Shown: one piece after another, positions 22,714 through 33,300 of the stretch | Layout of the letters: each line of letters opens with the position of its first letter | Numbering within the stretch: position 1 is the stretch's first letter | From: DASYML01 sp036009045 | GTDB taxonomy: Bacteria > Acidobacteriota > Blastocatellia > Pyrinomonadales > Pyrinomonadaceae | Assembly (NCBI GenBank): GCA_036009045.1 | Contig: DASYML010000190.1 | Coordinates: 1-44,556, forward strand | Length of the DNA stretch: 44,556 nucleotides | Direction of reading: 5' to 3' | Notes under the pieces: model-generated | What the model saw: the letters and a program-made list of their open reading frames with translations, nothing else | Told to the model about the DNA's origin: nothing | Databases searched by the model: none | Made by a program: the position numbers and the translations under genes

Positions 22714-23403
22714 ATGATTCCCCAAAAAATTCATTACTGCTGGTTCGGCCAGCATCCCCAGAGTGACCTCAATAAGCGATGTCTGGATAGCTGGCACAGA
22801 GTGTTGCCTGACTATCAGATCAAACTCTGGGATGAAACCAATGTCCCGCTTGATACTGCGTATGCGCGCGCCGCCTACGCCGCAGGCGCATGGTCAAGAT
22901 TATCAAACCACGTCCGGCTCCATGCGCTTTATAACGAAGGCGGCATCTACTTAGACACAGATGTTGAAGTGCGGAAGGATTTCGTCCCGCTCCTGCAACA
23001 TGAATGTTTCGTGGGTTTTCAGCAGGCGGAAGAACAGGTGGACTGGGTCAATAGCGCAGTGCTGGGGGCGCAGCCGGGGCATCCTTTCTTAGCGCGATGT
23101 GCCCGTTTGACGCAGGACTTGTTCGCTTCAAACGGCGAGTTCCCGCGTTCCCCTCTGGTCGTCACCAGGGTGCTGAAGGAGATGGGCTTGCGCGATTACA
23201 AACTGCAAGAGATTAAAGGGGTCACAATATATCCCGTAGAATATTTTTACCCGTATCCCTGGTTCGGCAATTTCTCGCCCGATTGCATTAAAGAGAATAC
23301 GTACTGCATCCATTACTGGGAAGGGTCCTGGCGTAAGCCGGAACAGCGACGAATTCTTTCGCCACGGCGCATCATGAAGCGGATGCTGCGTGCGTTTGGT
23401 TAA
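22714..23403 (+). CDS. GT32-like capsular polysaccharide glycosyltransferase
   Basis: The protein has 229 residues from ATG 22714; the frame is open upstream to 22609, but the extra part overlaps the previous gene and lacks similarity to the fold. The start MIPQKIHYCWFG is typical of the GT32 / capsular synthesis family; NEGGIYLDTDVEV carries the Asp-x-Asp sugar-nucleotide/metal site (81-83), and CIHYWEGSW near the end is also usual. It would transfer a hexose from a nucleotide sugar. It follows the winged-helix gene closely and opens the polysaccharide cluster. Donor and acceptor are not readable. Confidence 0.88.
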   Translation: MIPQKIHYCWFGQHPQSDLNKRCLDSWHRVLPDYQIKLWDETNVPLDTAYARAAYAAGAWSRLSNHVRLHALYNEGGIYLDTDVEVRKDFVPLLQHECFVGFQQAEEQVDWVNSAVLGAQPGHPFLARCARLTQDLFASNGEFPRSPLVVTRVLKEMGLRDYKLQEIKGVTIYPVEYFYPYPWFGNFSPDCIKENTYCIHYWEGSWRKPEQRRILSPRRIMKRMLRAFG

Positions 23404-23571
23404 GTAGCCGGAGGTCGCCGCACGCGCGTGTGAGTACTGGTTCCGCCGTTCATAGAATCTTCCGCCATCAAGGGTGACATGCAAGGTCTCAGAAGTGCGG
23501 AGACGCTGCCCCCGTTATGGCGTGAGCGCTTGTATCATTCCACCGCTCAGAGAGGCCAGAGCTAACTACGC

Positions 23572-25803
23572 ATGATTCAGGGGCGAGATATAGTTTGCAT
23601 CTCCAGCATTGACTGGGATTTCAACTGGCAGGGACCGCAGGAGATGGCTTCGCGGTTGGCGAAGGCGGGCAACCGTGTGTGCTTTATTGAGAACACGGGG
23701 ATTCGCGCGCCGGGGCTGAAAGATGCCGGGCGGGTAGTGCGCCGCTGCCGCGCCTGGCTCGGCGCGTTTGGCTCGCACGGCCTGCGCCGCGTCCAGCCGA
23801 ATCTGTACGTCCACTCGCCGCTCGTGCTGCCGCCTTTCGGCGCGTCTTGGGGTCGGCGGCTGAACGCCAAACTATTCCTGAAGCAGGTGCGCCGCGCCGT
23901 CAAATCTCTGGGGATGAGAGATGTCCTGCTTCTGTGCTACCTGCCGACGGACACCGCCCTTGACCTGATTGAAATGTTGCGGACGCTGCAGAGCGTCGTC
24001 GTCTATTACCGCGTTGACAATCTGGCGCTGTTGACCCCGCACGCCGAACGGCTGCGGCACAGCGAGGCGGCGGTCATTGCGTCTAGCGATCTGGTCTTCG
24101 CCAACAGCCCGGCGCTCGCGGAACTCCCTTTAAGAACACACCGCCACGTCCACGTCTTTCCGCCGAGCGTTAACCTGGAGGCTTTCACGCCCACCGACGA
24201 GACCCGCGCCGCTGCCGCTGTAACCGTCGAAACGGCGGCTTACACGCCTGTCGGGAACGGGCTGCATAGAGGCAGCGAAGGTTCGCGCGATGGGCGGCTG
24301 GCGCGGCCCGTTATCGGTTACGTCGGGGCCATCACGGAGCATGTCAATCAGCCGCTGGTGACGGCGCTGGCCCGCTTGCGCCCGGACTGGTCCTGGGTGT
24401 TCGTCGGCCCCTGTCATACAACGCTCGATGAGTTGCGGCGGTTGCCGAACGTACACTTCATGGGGCAGCAGCCGCACAGCGAGTTGGTCAAGTTCATACG
24501 CGAGTTCGACGTGTGCATCATCCCTTACAAGCTCAGCGCCTACACGACGACGGTCGTGCCGACCAAGCTCAACGAATACCTGGCCGTCGGCAAGCCCGTC
24601 GTCTCTGCGAATCTGCCAGCCGTGCGCAGCTTCAACGAGGAGCATGACATTCTGTTGACCAGCGACGAGCAGCCGGGCTGTTTCCTGCGCGCCATCGAAG
24701 AGGCGCTGCAACTGCCACAGGACGGGGCGACCGTCGCGCGCCGCCGCGCCGTCGCCGCCTCCGGCGACTGGCAGATGCGGATCGAAGCGATGAGCCAGTT
24801 GTTTGAAGCCGCGCTGGAGACTAAACAGCAACCGGCCCGCAGCCAGCGCGCCAATGACCTGACAACCTCAGCGTCAGCGATGAAAGCGCCGCGCGTCCTA
24901 ATCTCCGTCTTGAGCCACAACTCTGCGCCGACGACTCTCACAGCCCTGCGCTGTCTCAGCCAGCAGACCTATCCCGCTTATCACTTGCAACTCGTGGACA
25001 ACGCTTCGGCAGACGGCACGCCGGACGAGGCGGCACGCGCGTTTCCGGGGCTCTGCATTAAAGTGCTGCCGGAGAATACCGGCTATACGGGCGGGTGTAA
25101 CCTGATCCTCCGGCAGGCGCGCGCCGAAGGCTATAACTTTGTCCTGCTCTGCACGCACGATGTAGAGGTTGACGAGCGGGCCGTCGAACAATTGGTTGAA
25201 ACCGCGCTCGCCTGTCCCGGCGCGGGCATCATCGGCGCTGTCGAGCAGAGCCTTGCCGCCGACGCGACGCGCGCTGGCGACGGCGGGCGTTACTCGAAGT
25301 GGTTTTCGCGAGCCGTGTGGCAAAGCGCGAACGGGCCGGACGCCCTGCGCGAAGTCTTCTGCGTGCACGGGGCTTTGTTGCTATTGACGCCGCGAGCTTT
25401 GGCCGCCGATGTGATGATGGACGAAAACCTGTTCATGTACTTCGACGAGACCGATCTCGGTTTCCAGCTTCAGCAGAAGAACTTGAGCGCCGTCGTGGAC
25501 AGGCGCGTATGTATGCAACACACGGGCGGTGCCAGGGCTTACACCCCGCCGATTGGATACTTGATGCAGCGTAATAGGCTCTACATGGTGCGCAAACACG
25601 GGCGTTGGTATCAACGCGCGTTTTACGTCCTCTACTCTTCGCTCATCGAGTTGCCATTGAAAGTCACGGTCAGGGCCTTACAGGGCCACACGGCGTTCGC
25701 GTGCGCGTGTGTCGCGGGTCAGATTGATGGGCTGCTGGGGCGCATGGGCGCGGGTCGGCTCCAGAGGTATACGCGGCGGTCGCTCGCAGACGAACAGCCT
25801 TGA
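23572..25803 (+). CDS. Bifunctional glycosyltransferase: GT4-like half fused to GT2 half
   Basis: The protein has 743 residues and appears cytosolic or peripheral. Residues 1-425 look like a GT-B enzyme: an N-terminal SSIDWDFNWQGPQEMASRLA, and in the second lobe IGYVGAITEHVNQPLV and the donor-binding KLNEYLAVGKPVVSANLP. Residues about 440-690 are a GT-A (GT2) domain: VLISVLSHNSAPTTLTALR, LQLVDNASADGTPDEA, the CTHDVEVD metal region and MYFDETDLGFQLQQ (the ED-like catalytic region of rhamnosyltransferase-type enzymes). Two transfer steps in one chain suggest consecutive sugars in one repeat unit. The stop overlaps the next gene start by four bases (TTGA). The start ATG 23572 has only a weak ribosome binding site. 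Confidence 0.9.
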   Translation: MIQGRDIVCISSIDWDFNWQGPQEMASRLAKAGNRVCFIENTGIRAPGLKDAGRVVRRCRAWLGAFGSHGLRRVQPNLYVHSPLVLPPFGASWGRRLNAKLFLKQVRRAVKSLGMRDVLLLCYLPTDTALDLIEMLRTLQSVVVYYRVDNLALLTPHAERLRHSEAAVIASSDLVFANSPALAELPLRTHRHVHVFPPSVNLEAFTPTDETRAAAAVTVETAAYTPVGNGLHRGSEGSRDGRLARPVIGYVGAITEHVNQPLVTALARLRPDWSWVFVGPCHTTLDELRRLPNVHFMGQQPHSELVKFIREFDVCIIPYKLSAYTTTVVPTKLNEYLAVGKPVVSANLPAVRSFNEEHDILLTSDEQPGCFLRAIEEALQLPQDGATVARRRAVAASGDWQMRIEAMSQLFEAALETKQQPARSQRANDLTTSASAMKAPRVLISVLSHNSAPTTLTALRCLSQQTYPAYHLQLVDNASADGTPDEAARAFPGLCIKVLPENTGYTGGCNLILRQARAEGYNFVLLCTHDVEVDERAVEQLVETALACPGAGIIGAVEQSLAADATRAGDGGRYSKWFSRAVWQSANGPDALREVFCVHGALLLLTPRALAADVMMDENLFMYFDETDLGFQLQQKNLSAVVDRRVCMQHTGGARAYTPPIGYLMQRNRLYMVRKHGRWYQRAFYVLYSSLIELPLKVTVRALQGHTAFACACVAGQIDGLLGRMGAGRLQRYTRRSLADEQP

Positions 25804-27449
25804 GGCGTGAACTCGCGCTGGTCGAAACGCCCGCGTCTCCTGCGAAGAGCCTTGGAGGATGTTTGACCGATTCCGCAGACACGCCGCGCGATGCGGGCTA
25901 CGCGCCCACACCTCGACGCACACACAACCATCTTGCGGCGGGCGTGCTCACAGGCCAGGCCGTCGTCGTCCTCGCGGTCGTCGTCAATCTCTGGCTGACG
26001 CCCTTCACGCTACGCTTCCTGGACCGCGATGAGTACGCGTTGTTCGTCTTTAGCAACGACCTGCTGACGTGGCTCGTGCTCCTCGATGTGGGGATGACTT
26101 CTGGACTACGCGCGCAGGCCGCGCAACTCACTGGCCGCCCAGACCGCCTGGCGATGAACCGCCTGGCGAGCACGACCTTCTTCACGCAACTCGCCCTCGC
26201 GCTCCTGATGCTGCTGGCGGGCGGTGCGCTGTCGGCCCTCGCGCCGCGCATCTTCCATATCCGGGCAGACCTGCGCGGCCAGGCATCGCTCGTGCTCTTG
26301 CTGCTCACGCTGGGCACTGCGCTCAACTTCGCCACACAGTCTTTCTCTTCGCTCCTCTACGCGCATCAGCAGATTCATTACGACAACCTCATCCGCGTCG
26401 CGCAGCTAGTCGCGCGCACACTGGTCACCGTCGTCCTGCTCCTGGCCGGTTGGAAGGTGCTCGCGCTCGCCGTCGCCAGCCTCGTCTCGGTCGCCTTGTT
26501 CTCGCTGCTCGCGGTGGTGCGTGCTTATCTGACCGTGCCCGGTCTCAAGATCAACCGTCGCTTCGCTTCGCGCGTCATGATGTGGCGCGACTTGAAAGAA
26601 CTGCACCTCTGGTACGCCGCCGGAAATGTCGCGGGCGCAGCTATCCAGAGTATGGACAGGATTATCGCGGCGCGACTGGTCTCGCTCGCGTCGGTCGCGA
26701 CGCTGGTCCTCACGGGTCGCGCTTACGAGCTTGCGCTATTGCTGCTCACGCCGCTGACGGTCGCGGCGCAGCCCGCCGTCGGGCAACTGCTCGGAGCAGG
26801 GAAGCGTGCGGCGGCCTTCGCAGCCTACAAACAACTGTTCCTGCTTCTGGTCGGCCTGGGCCTGGTGGCGGCACTGAGTCTCTGGAGCGGCAATGCTGCT
26901 TTCGTGACGCGTTGGGTCGGGGCGCAAAACTACGGCGGCACAACGCTCGACGCCGTCCTGACGTTGAACTTAATCATCTTCATCTGGATTATGCCGCAAC
27001 GCATGGCGCTCGTCAGCGGCTTACGCGCGCGGCCACAGGCGTTGACGCGCAGCGCCGAAGCTTTGCTCAATCTCTGCCTGTCGGTCATCCTTGCGCCGCG
27101 CTACGGGCTGGCAGGCATCGCCATCGCCACAACGGTCGCCGCCCTCTGCACCTCCTGCTGGCAACTTCCGCGTTTGGCGGCTGACTACTTCGAGTGCGGC
27201 TGCCGGACGGTGCTGCGGTCCACCGCCGCGCCGCTCGTGCTGCCCCTGGTCGTGCTCGTCCCTGTCGCCGTCTGCATGCGCTTCTTCGTCGCCGCGCGGG
27301 GCGGCTATCTGAACGCGCTCGCGGCGATGGTCACGGTCGGCGCGTGCGGCCTCGTCCTGCTGTGGCGCTTTGCGTTCGGCGCGGAGATACGCGCCCGCGT
27401 GCAGCGGTCTTTGCACGGCCCGGCTCATTTCGACGAGCGTGCGCGGTAA
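25800..27449 (+). CDS. Wzx-like polysaccharide flippase (MOP superfamily)
   Basis: The protein has 549 residues with about 12-14 hydrophobic segments beginning near residue 48 (GVLTGQAVVVLAVVVNLWL), followed by LTPFTLRFLDRDEYALFVF, a typical opening of O-antigen/polysaccharide flippases. It would move lipid-linked sugar units across the inner membrane. The N-terminal about 45 residues are polar and unlike the family. Start choice: TTG 25800 overlaps the previous stop (TTGA), while TTG 25863 has GGAGG four bases ahead; the latter removes 21 doubtful residues. The C-terminus contains more hydrophobic segments and an Arg-rich tail. Confidence 0.88.
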   Translation: MRRELALVETPASPAKSLGGCLTDSADTPRDAGYAPTPRRTHNHLAAGVLTGQAVVVLAVVVNLWLTPFTLRFLDRDEYALFVFSNDLLTWLVLLDVGMTSGLRAQAAQLTGRPDRLAMNRLASTTFFTQLALALLMLLAGGALSALAPRIFHIRADLRGQASLVLLLLTLGTALNFATQSFSSLLYAHQQIHYDNLIRVAQLVARTLVTVVLLLAGWKVLALAVASLVSVALFSLLAVVRAYLTVPGLKINRRFASRVMMWRDLKELHLWYAAGNVAGAAIQSMDRIIAARLVSLASVATLVLTGRAYELALLLLTPLTVAAQPAVGQLLGAGKRAAAFAAYKQLFLLLVGLGLVAALSLWSGNAAFVTRWVGAQNYGGTTLDAVLTLNLIIFIWIMPQRMALVSGLRARPQALTRSAEALLNLCLSVILAPRYGLAGIAIATTVAALCTSCWQLPRLAADYFECGCRTVLRSTAAPLVLPLVVLVPVAVCMRFFVAARGGYLNALAAMVTVGACGLVLLWRFAFGAEIRARVQRSLHGPAHFDERAR

Positions 27450-27531
27450 ATGCTAAGCTCCGTTGGAACAGCCTTCGACCAGACGACTTGGAGAAAGAGT
27501 TTCCGTATCACCTGTAGAAAGAGTTTTGCGC

Positions 27532-28374
27532 GTGCGCGTCATAGCCATCATCGCCGCTTACAACGAGGAGCGCTTCATCGCGGGCTGCCTGGAGCATCTT
27601 TTCCGGCAAGGCGTCCTGGTCTATCTCATAGACAACTGCTCGAACGATGAGACGGCGACCATCGCGCGACGCTATCTCGGACGCGGGCTGATAGACATAG
27701 AGTCATTCCCGCGCACGTCCGGCAGATACGATTGGCGCGCTCTGCTCCTGCGCAAAGAGGAACTCGCCGCCACGCTCGAAGCAGACTGGTTCATGCACGT
27801 TGACGCTGACGAAGTGCGCCTCGCGCCGCGCGCGGGCCAGACCCTCGCAGAAGCCTTCGCCGAAGTTGACGCGCAAGGCTACAACGCCGTCAATTTCCTT
27901 GAATTCACATTTATCCCGACGCGCGAGGAGCCTGACCACGACCACCCGGAGTTCCAACGGACGATGCGCCGCTACTATCCCTTCCTGCCCTGGTCGCCGC
28001 ACCGTCTGAATGCCTGGCGACGGCAGCCCGCGCGGGTCGAACTCGCCTGGTATGGCGGCCACCGCGTGCGCTTCCCAGGCTTGCGTGTTGCCGACACTTT
28101 CTTCCCCATGCGGCACTACCTCTTTTTGAGCGTGGCGCACTTCCTCGCCAAATATGCAGGGCGCGTCTACGACCCCGCCGAAGTGAAACGCGGCTGGCAT
28201 GGATGGCGCAATCGCCTGAAGCCAGACCTCATTAAGCTGCCCTCGCAGGATGAGCTACGCCTCTATACTTCTGACCACGAACTAGATTCTTCAAACCCGC
28301 GCACGCGGGACTTCGCAGAGGAGTGGACGGCGCAGCGAGGCTGGCGGCGCTGGCTCGGAAGCCGCAGCCTCTGA
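27532..28374 (+). CDS. GT2-family glycosyltransferase
   Basis: The protein has 280 residues from GTG 27532, chosen because MRVIAIIAAYNEERFIAGCL is the normal GT2 opening and GAAAGAG lies about 8 bases upstream; the frame is open back to TTG 27463. The nucleotide-binding fold continues with LIDNCSNDETATIA, and HVDADEVRLAP (89-99) gives the Asp-x-Asp metal site. The C-terminal half (MRHYLFLSVAHFLAKYAGRV) is unlike classic processive GT2 enzymes and has no membrane segment. It is the last gene of the polysaccharide cluster. Acceptor and sugar unknown. Confidence 0.87.
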   Translation: MRVIAIIAAYNEERFIAGCLEHLFRQGVLVYLIDNCSNDETATIARRYLGRGLIDIESFPRTSGRYDWRALLLRKEELAATLEADWFMHVDADEVRLAPRAGQTLAEAFAEVDAQGYNAVNFLEFTFIPTREEPDHDHPEFQRTMRRYYPFLPWSPHRLNAWRRQPARVELAWYGGHRVRFPGLRVADTFFPMRHYLFLSVAHFLAKYAGRVYDPAEVKRGWHGWRNRLKPDLIKLPSQDELRLYTSDHELDSSNPRTRDFAEEWTAQRGWRRWLGSRSL

Positions 28375-28485
28375 TAGCGACAAAATTATTTATCGTTCAG
28401 ATTACAGCACTGGCAAAGCTGACGGGTTCGCGCATATCGGAAATGAATTACGTGCGGGTGAGTATCAATGATAGAGTTATAAGAA

Positions 28486-29250
28486 ATGACGACTCTGAAG
28501 AAGAAGAAACTTGAGCCTCGGATGAGCGGGTTCGATTACGACCCGCAGGAAGCCATCGCGTATCTCTCATCTATGGATGCCAAGCTGGGGGCGCTCATCG
28601 AACGAGCGGGTCCTTTTACGATGCAGATTCGCAGCCTGCATGATCCGTTCGAGGCCCTGGCGAGAAACATCATCTTCCAGCAACTCCACGGCAAGGCCGC
28701 CGCCGCGATTCACGCGCGCGTGATAGCTCTCTTTGGCAAGAGCAAACTGCGCCCGCAGGATATTCTCGCGGCCTCTGAAGAAGAGTTATTGGGTGCGGGA
28801 GTATCGCGCGCGAAACTGGCCGCGCTGAAAGACCTCGCCGCCAAAACTCTGGACGGTACTGTGCCCACGCTCGCACGCTTGCGCCGCATGAATGACGAAG
28901 AGATTATCGAGCGGCTCACAAAAGTGCGCGGCATAGGGCGTTGGACAGTGGAGATGCTGTTGATGTTCCGGCTGGGGCGACCGGACGTTTTGCCCTCCGG
29001 CGACTATGCCGTGAGAAAAGGTTTCGGGCTGGTTTACGGATTGAATGAATCACCGAAGCCGAAGGAATTGGACCAGTACGGCGAGCGCTGGCGTCCGTTC
29101 AGGTCTGTGGCGAGTTGGTACATGTGGCGTGCTGTGGAACTCCCGGCGGGCACGCTGCCCTTGAAGGCTTTGAAGAAATCCTCCACGAGAAAGAGTCAGA
29201 CGAAGCATTTACCGGACACGAGCTCTCCAAAGAAATCCTCTGACTGGTAG
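28486..29250 (+). CDS. DNA-3-methyladenine glycosylase II (AlkA-like, HhH-GPD)
   Basis: The protein has 254 residues. It removes alkylated bases in base excision repair. The helix-hairpin-helix LTKVRGIGRWTVEMLLMF (144-161) and the catalytic Asp173 in LPSGDYAVRKG are the HhH-GPD signature; the N-terminal part (FEALARNIIFQQLHGKAA) matches the AlkA helical domain. It lacks the N-terminal TBP-like lobe of E. coli AlkA, so it is the shorter MAG/AlkA2-like form. The C-terminal 30 residues are Lys/Ser-rich and probably disordered. It stands alone. Confidence 0.92.
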   Translation: MTTLKKKKLEPRMSGFDYDPQEAIAYLSSMDAKLGALIERAGPFTMQIRSLHDPFEALARNIIFQQLHGKAAAAIHARVIALFGKSKLRPQDILAASEEELLGAGVSRAKLAALKDLAAKTLDGTVPTLARLRRMNDEEIIERLTKVRGIGRWTVEMLLMFRLGRPDVLPSGDYAVRKGFGLVYGLNESPKPKELDQYGERWRPFRSVASWYMWRAVELPAGTLPLKALKKSSTRKSQTKHLPDTSSPKKSSDW

Positions 29251-29767
29251 AAATCCCTCGCGGGGCTTGGACCAACCACTCAGATGGGCCAACTAGTCAG
29301 GCTCGCTCGCATCGCTCCGATAGTTCGTCCCATCCTTCAAGCAGGTCGCGTCAGATAAAGGCCCGCTTATCACATAAGCTACGAACATCCGAAAGCCTGC
29401 CGCTAAATTCTCATCTGCTCGATGGTCCAACTTCCGATGATGATTGATGCCTCATGCGAAACAATGTCACAGGCTCAAGCGTACTTTCCAAAATCATTTT
29501 AACCCTCACCACGCGGCGCTCGTTATCCGGCGCATGATTCTCGGATGCGGGATAAAGAGGGAATTGTGAAAGAGTATAGCGATTCTCAATTGGATGCGAG
29601 CATTGCGGCAAGCGTCCAGGTCAGTCCCGCCTGCTTCAGCTGGGCGGGTATTCCGGGCCCAGCAGAGACCCGCCCAGCTGAAGCTGGCGGGACTGACACG
29701 TAGCCGCACTCAATTGCAAACCGCTCTAGATTGTGAAGAAGCCTTGGCGTGAGGAGAAACGGCAGCG
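29251..29767. other. Gap of 517 bases dominated by repeat element B
   Basis: No gene is visible. The first 300 bases contain TTGGACCAACC (29269) and TGGTCCAACTT (29422), variants of the AATTGGACCAATT word. From 29575 to 29730 lies the composite palindromic element. Short minus-strand open frames here lie partly inside the palindrome and look spurious. Confidence 0.6.
29575..29730. repeat. Composite palindromic element, copy B
   Basis: Left end TATAGCGATTCTCAATTGGATGC (29575-29597); right end CAATTGCAAACCGCTCTAGA (29711-29730), which is the inverted form. The core is a 29-base-arm hairpin with one mismatch (29621-29649 and 29668-29696; TCAGTCCCGCC...). Its ends match copies A (15091) and C (35277). 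Confidence 0.7.
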
Positions 29768-30124
29768 ATGAGACGACTGTTAATAATTTTCTGTGTGACT
29801 TTTCAACTCCTTTTTCTCTCTTCCATCAACAGGACGGCGATTGCTGCGGCACGGCCTGTGCCAGTTGATTACACGGAACTTGAGAAGGTCATACAGGAGG
29901 AATTGAAGGCGACCGGCACGCCCGGCGCGGCCATCTCTATCGTGAACGGGGACCGCGTGGTGTACGCCAAAGGCTTTGGCGTTTCCAACATCGAGACGGG
30001 TGCGCCGGTCACGACGGACATGCTCTTTCGTCTAGGCTCTACGACGAAGATGTTCACGGGCGCGGCCCTTGTGACGCTGGCGGCGCAGCGCAAACTCAAA
30101 CTGGATGAACCGATAGGGACATAG
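29768..30124 (+). pseudogene. Truncated beta-lactamase-family serine hydrolase (N-terminal fragment)
   Basis: An intact signal peptide (about 1-27) precedes LEKVIQEELKATGTPGAAIS, KGFGVSNIETGAPVTTDMLF and the catalytic SxxK, S91-T-T-K94 (RLGSTTKMFTGAALV). These are residues 1-118 of a class C beta-lactamase/DD-peptidase-like hydrolase, which normally runs to 350-500 residues. The frame stops right after LDEPIGT and the following 250 bases show no continuation in any frame, so the Tyr-x-Asn and KTG motifs are missing. A deletion or recombination next to repeat copy B is likely. It may still be translated but cannot be an active enzyme of this class. Confidence 0.8.
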
Positions 30125-30233
30125 GTATCCCTGCGGGGATAAGGTTGAATATCTCTCTCTCTGACTTTTCAGACACCCCTCTGACAAATTCACACTCCCT
30201 GCCGCTCACATTCTACGCGGGTCAATAGTAATT

Positions 30234-30281
30234 CAAGTTTTCCTCAACCACCCCTTTCAAGGTTTTCTCAACCACCTCCTG
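30234..30281. repeat. Two imperfect 24-base direct repeats
   Basis: Units CAAGTTTTCCTCAACCACCC... (30234-30257) and CAAGGTTTTCTCAACCACCT... (30258-30281) lie in tandem about 100 bases before the M36 gene. They could be a paired binding site. Otherwise the gap 30125-30377 shows nothing. Confidence 0.4.
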
Positions 30282-30377
30282 TTAATTTGTGGGTCAAGTT
30301 CAAAGAGCGTTTGTTTTCTATCCGTTAAGCCGCGCAACCCGCATTGTGCCACTACTACTATTGAGAGGGAGAAAACC

Positions 30378-33300
30378 ATGAGATCGCGCACATTACTGAG
30401 GACATCGCTGATTTCTCTGATTGTTTTTCTGGTTCTGTTCTTGAGCCTGTTCGGCTCGTCCGCGCAAATAGGCATCCTGCCGAAGAAGGCTCCGCCAAAC
30501 AGACCGGGTGAGATAGATGTGCGCGGTCCGTTCGGTGTGCCCAAAGGGACGCAGTTGCGCGCTCCGACGGGCGTGCAGTTGAAGAGCATAGGGGCTTTGG
30601 AAGGCCGTGTCGGAAAACCTTTGCAAGTGGAATACAACGGTCTGACCGCGACGCCGCGCCAACTCTTCAGCTATGGCACATACTTGACGCCGCCGAGCGC
30701 CGACGCGCCCGAAACGATTGCGCGTAACTTCATCAGCCAGTGGCGAGCCATCTTTCGTTTCAACGACGACGACATCAATAATCTGAGACTCAAGAGCCGC
30801 GCGACCGTTCCCGATCTAGGCACGACTATCCTGCTGTTCGAGCAGACACACAACGGCCTCTCCGTTTACAAGGGCGAAGTCCTTGTCAACGTCAATCGCA
30901 ACGGGCAGATTATGAGCGTCGGCGGCGAGAACTTTCCGCAGATGAACGCGAGCGATGCTTTCACGCTGACGCCGGAGCAGGCCGTCACGGCTGGCGCAAA
31001 CTCTCTGGGCATCAACGGATTCACGCCGCAGGCTCTCGGCAGCAAGAAAGTTTTGCGAACGTACGGCGATCTCCCGCGCGAGTATGTGGACGGGACGCGC
31101 TATAGCGGCGGCGGTGTTTTCACGGATGAAATCGTCGTCACCAAAGTCATCTTTCCCCTGGGCGACGAAGGCCGCCCGGCATATCAGTTCGCGCTCACCA
31201 CGCCGCAGTACAGCGGCATCATGTGGAACAACATCGTGGACGCGCAGACGGGCGTCTTGCTGCGCCGCACGAGCCTGACTTCGTTTGTTGGCCCAACCGG
31301 AGGCGGCCAGGGCGTCGGGCGTCGCGCTACTTTCCGGCCCGACATTCAAAACATGATTGAAGGCTTCAACCCAGGCGCGACGGCGGTCGGTAAAGTCTTC
31401 GACGGCGCTCCCTCGCTTCTCTCAGGCGTTCACGGATTCGGCAGGTCAACGCGCACGGGTCTCAACCCCGCGACATACGTTTACACCAGCCCGACATACG
31501 CGCCTGAATCGCCGCTCCCAACGGATGCCAACGGTCGCGGCTTCAGATACAGTCTGGTCCAGGCGCGCAACGAAGACCCTTTGAAGTTTCCTTCAACGCC
31601 GACCACGTTTAGTCACGCGCAACTCCCGGACCTGCTCAGTCAGGTTTTGCGAGGCTACCCGGATGCGAGCAATCCTTCCGCCTCTTCGCCTTTCGGCTGG
31701 TTCTACCTGCCGACCAACAACGGTGGAGCGGAGATTACAACCTCGAACGGGAATCGAGCGACGACGCGCGCCTTCGGCTACACGATGACGCCAGAGGCTC
31801 AAGCGCGTAACCTCGCCGCGAATTCTCCTTCGGCTGACAAGAGCCAGCCTTATTCATCAACCGTCACTCCCTTATCCGGCAGCGCCACGCTCGCTGATGG
31901 CCGCGTCCTCAACAGCGTCATCCAGTCGAATTATACGGAAGGCAATAACGTGCTGGTCGCGGATGATAATGCGAACGACGACGAAGCCTCGCACGGCATT
32001 AAAGGCTACAGCGCGAACAGACATTTCGACGCGGGCTATTTCGATTACGTCAACTCGTACGAGTACGGCGGCGTTGATGCGGGCGGCACTCCGTTTTTTC
32101 CCGCGAGCGCCAACGCGGATGTCTTTCCGGGAACGACGAGCCTCTTTTTCTACACCAACCTGATGCACGATTACCTGTACAGCATAGGCTTTACGGAAGC
32201 GACCTGGAATTTTCAGCAGGACAACTTCGGCAAAGGCGGTGCGGGCAGCGACGCTCTCAGCGCGCAGGTCCAGGACGGCTCAGGCACTGACAACGCGAAC
32301 ATGGGCACGCCCAACGACGGCTCCGCGCCGCGCATGCAGATGTACCTCTTCACAGAGAGCGGCTTCCGTCGCTCCGATGGTTCCTTTGACTTCGACGTGG
32401 TCGGTCATGAGTTCTATCACGGCGTCTCAAATCGCTCGGCGGGTAAAGGGCAGACGGACTGCCTGGGCACGCCGCTCGTCGGAGAATCTGGCGGCATGGG
32501 CGAAGGCTGGTCAGACTTCATAGCCTCTTCGATGACCGATGATGATTCCGAAGGCGAGTATGTGACGGGAGAATTCGACATCGGTATACGCCGTCTGCCG
32601 TACACGAATTATCGCTGGTCCTACGGCTCCATCAACGGGAGCGGACTCAATCGCAGGGACAACAGGCCGCCGCTCGCGGCGCAACCGCCGGATGTCGTCG
32701 CTGGCTCGATTCCTTTCGAGGTCCATGATGTGGGTGAAGTCTGGGCCGCGACGCTCTGGGACATGCGCGAGTTGATGATCGTCAAACAGAAAGTCGGCAA
32801 CGCATTCCCCGGCATCTTCTTCGACGGCAATCGTCGCATCGGCGGCGGCACGAACTTTTTCATAGGTGAACGACAGGTCCAGTCAATTGACGGCAATCAT
32901 CCGATTGAGTACAGAGCTTCGTTTGGTGATACAACGGGGACGACGCCGACCATCAACGCGGCCAATCACATCGTGCGTCCGGGTCTGCTGGCGACGGAAA
33001 TAGCTTCCGCCGGAAATCGCAACGGTCCTCTGGCGACAGCCGTCGGCAACGGCGCGCGCCTCGCTGACACCATCACCCTCAGGGGCTTGCAACTCGCTCC
33101 CTGTAACCCTTCATTCGTAGACATGCGTAATTCCATGCTCTCCGCAGACACAGAGTTGACGGGCGGTGAAAACCGCGCCGTTATCTGGCGTTCATTCGCC
33201 AGCCACGGTGTCGGCGCGTTGGCCCAATCTTCAACATCAGGCAGCGGTGGACCGGGCGCAGTGCTCGAAGACTTTTCGGTTCCGGCGGACGTGGCGACAT

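Noticed and set aside
23478..23564. A 28-codon frame (MQGLRSAETLPPLWRERLY...) between the GT32-like and fusion glycosyltransferase genes
   Set aside because: No ribosome binding site and no recognisable similarity; could be a gene remnant but cannot be supported.
29411..29709. Two minus-strand frames of about 65 codons
   Set aside because: Both run through palindromic element B, lack a ribosome binding site and have no family signature.
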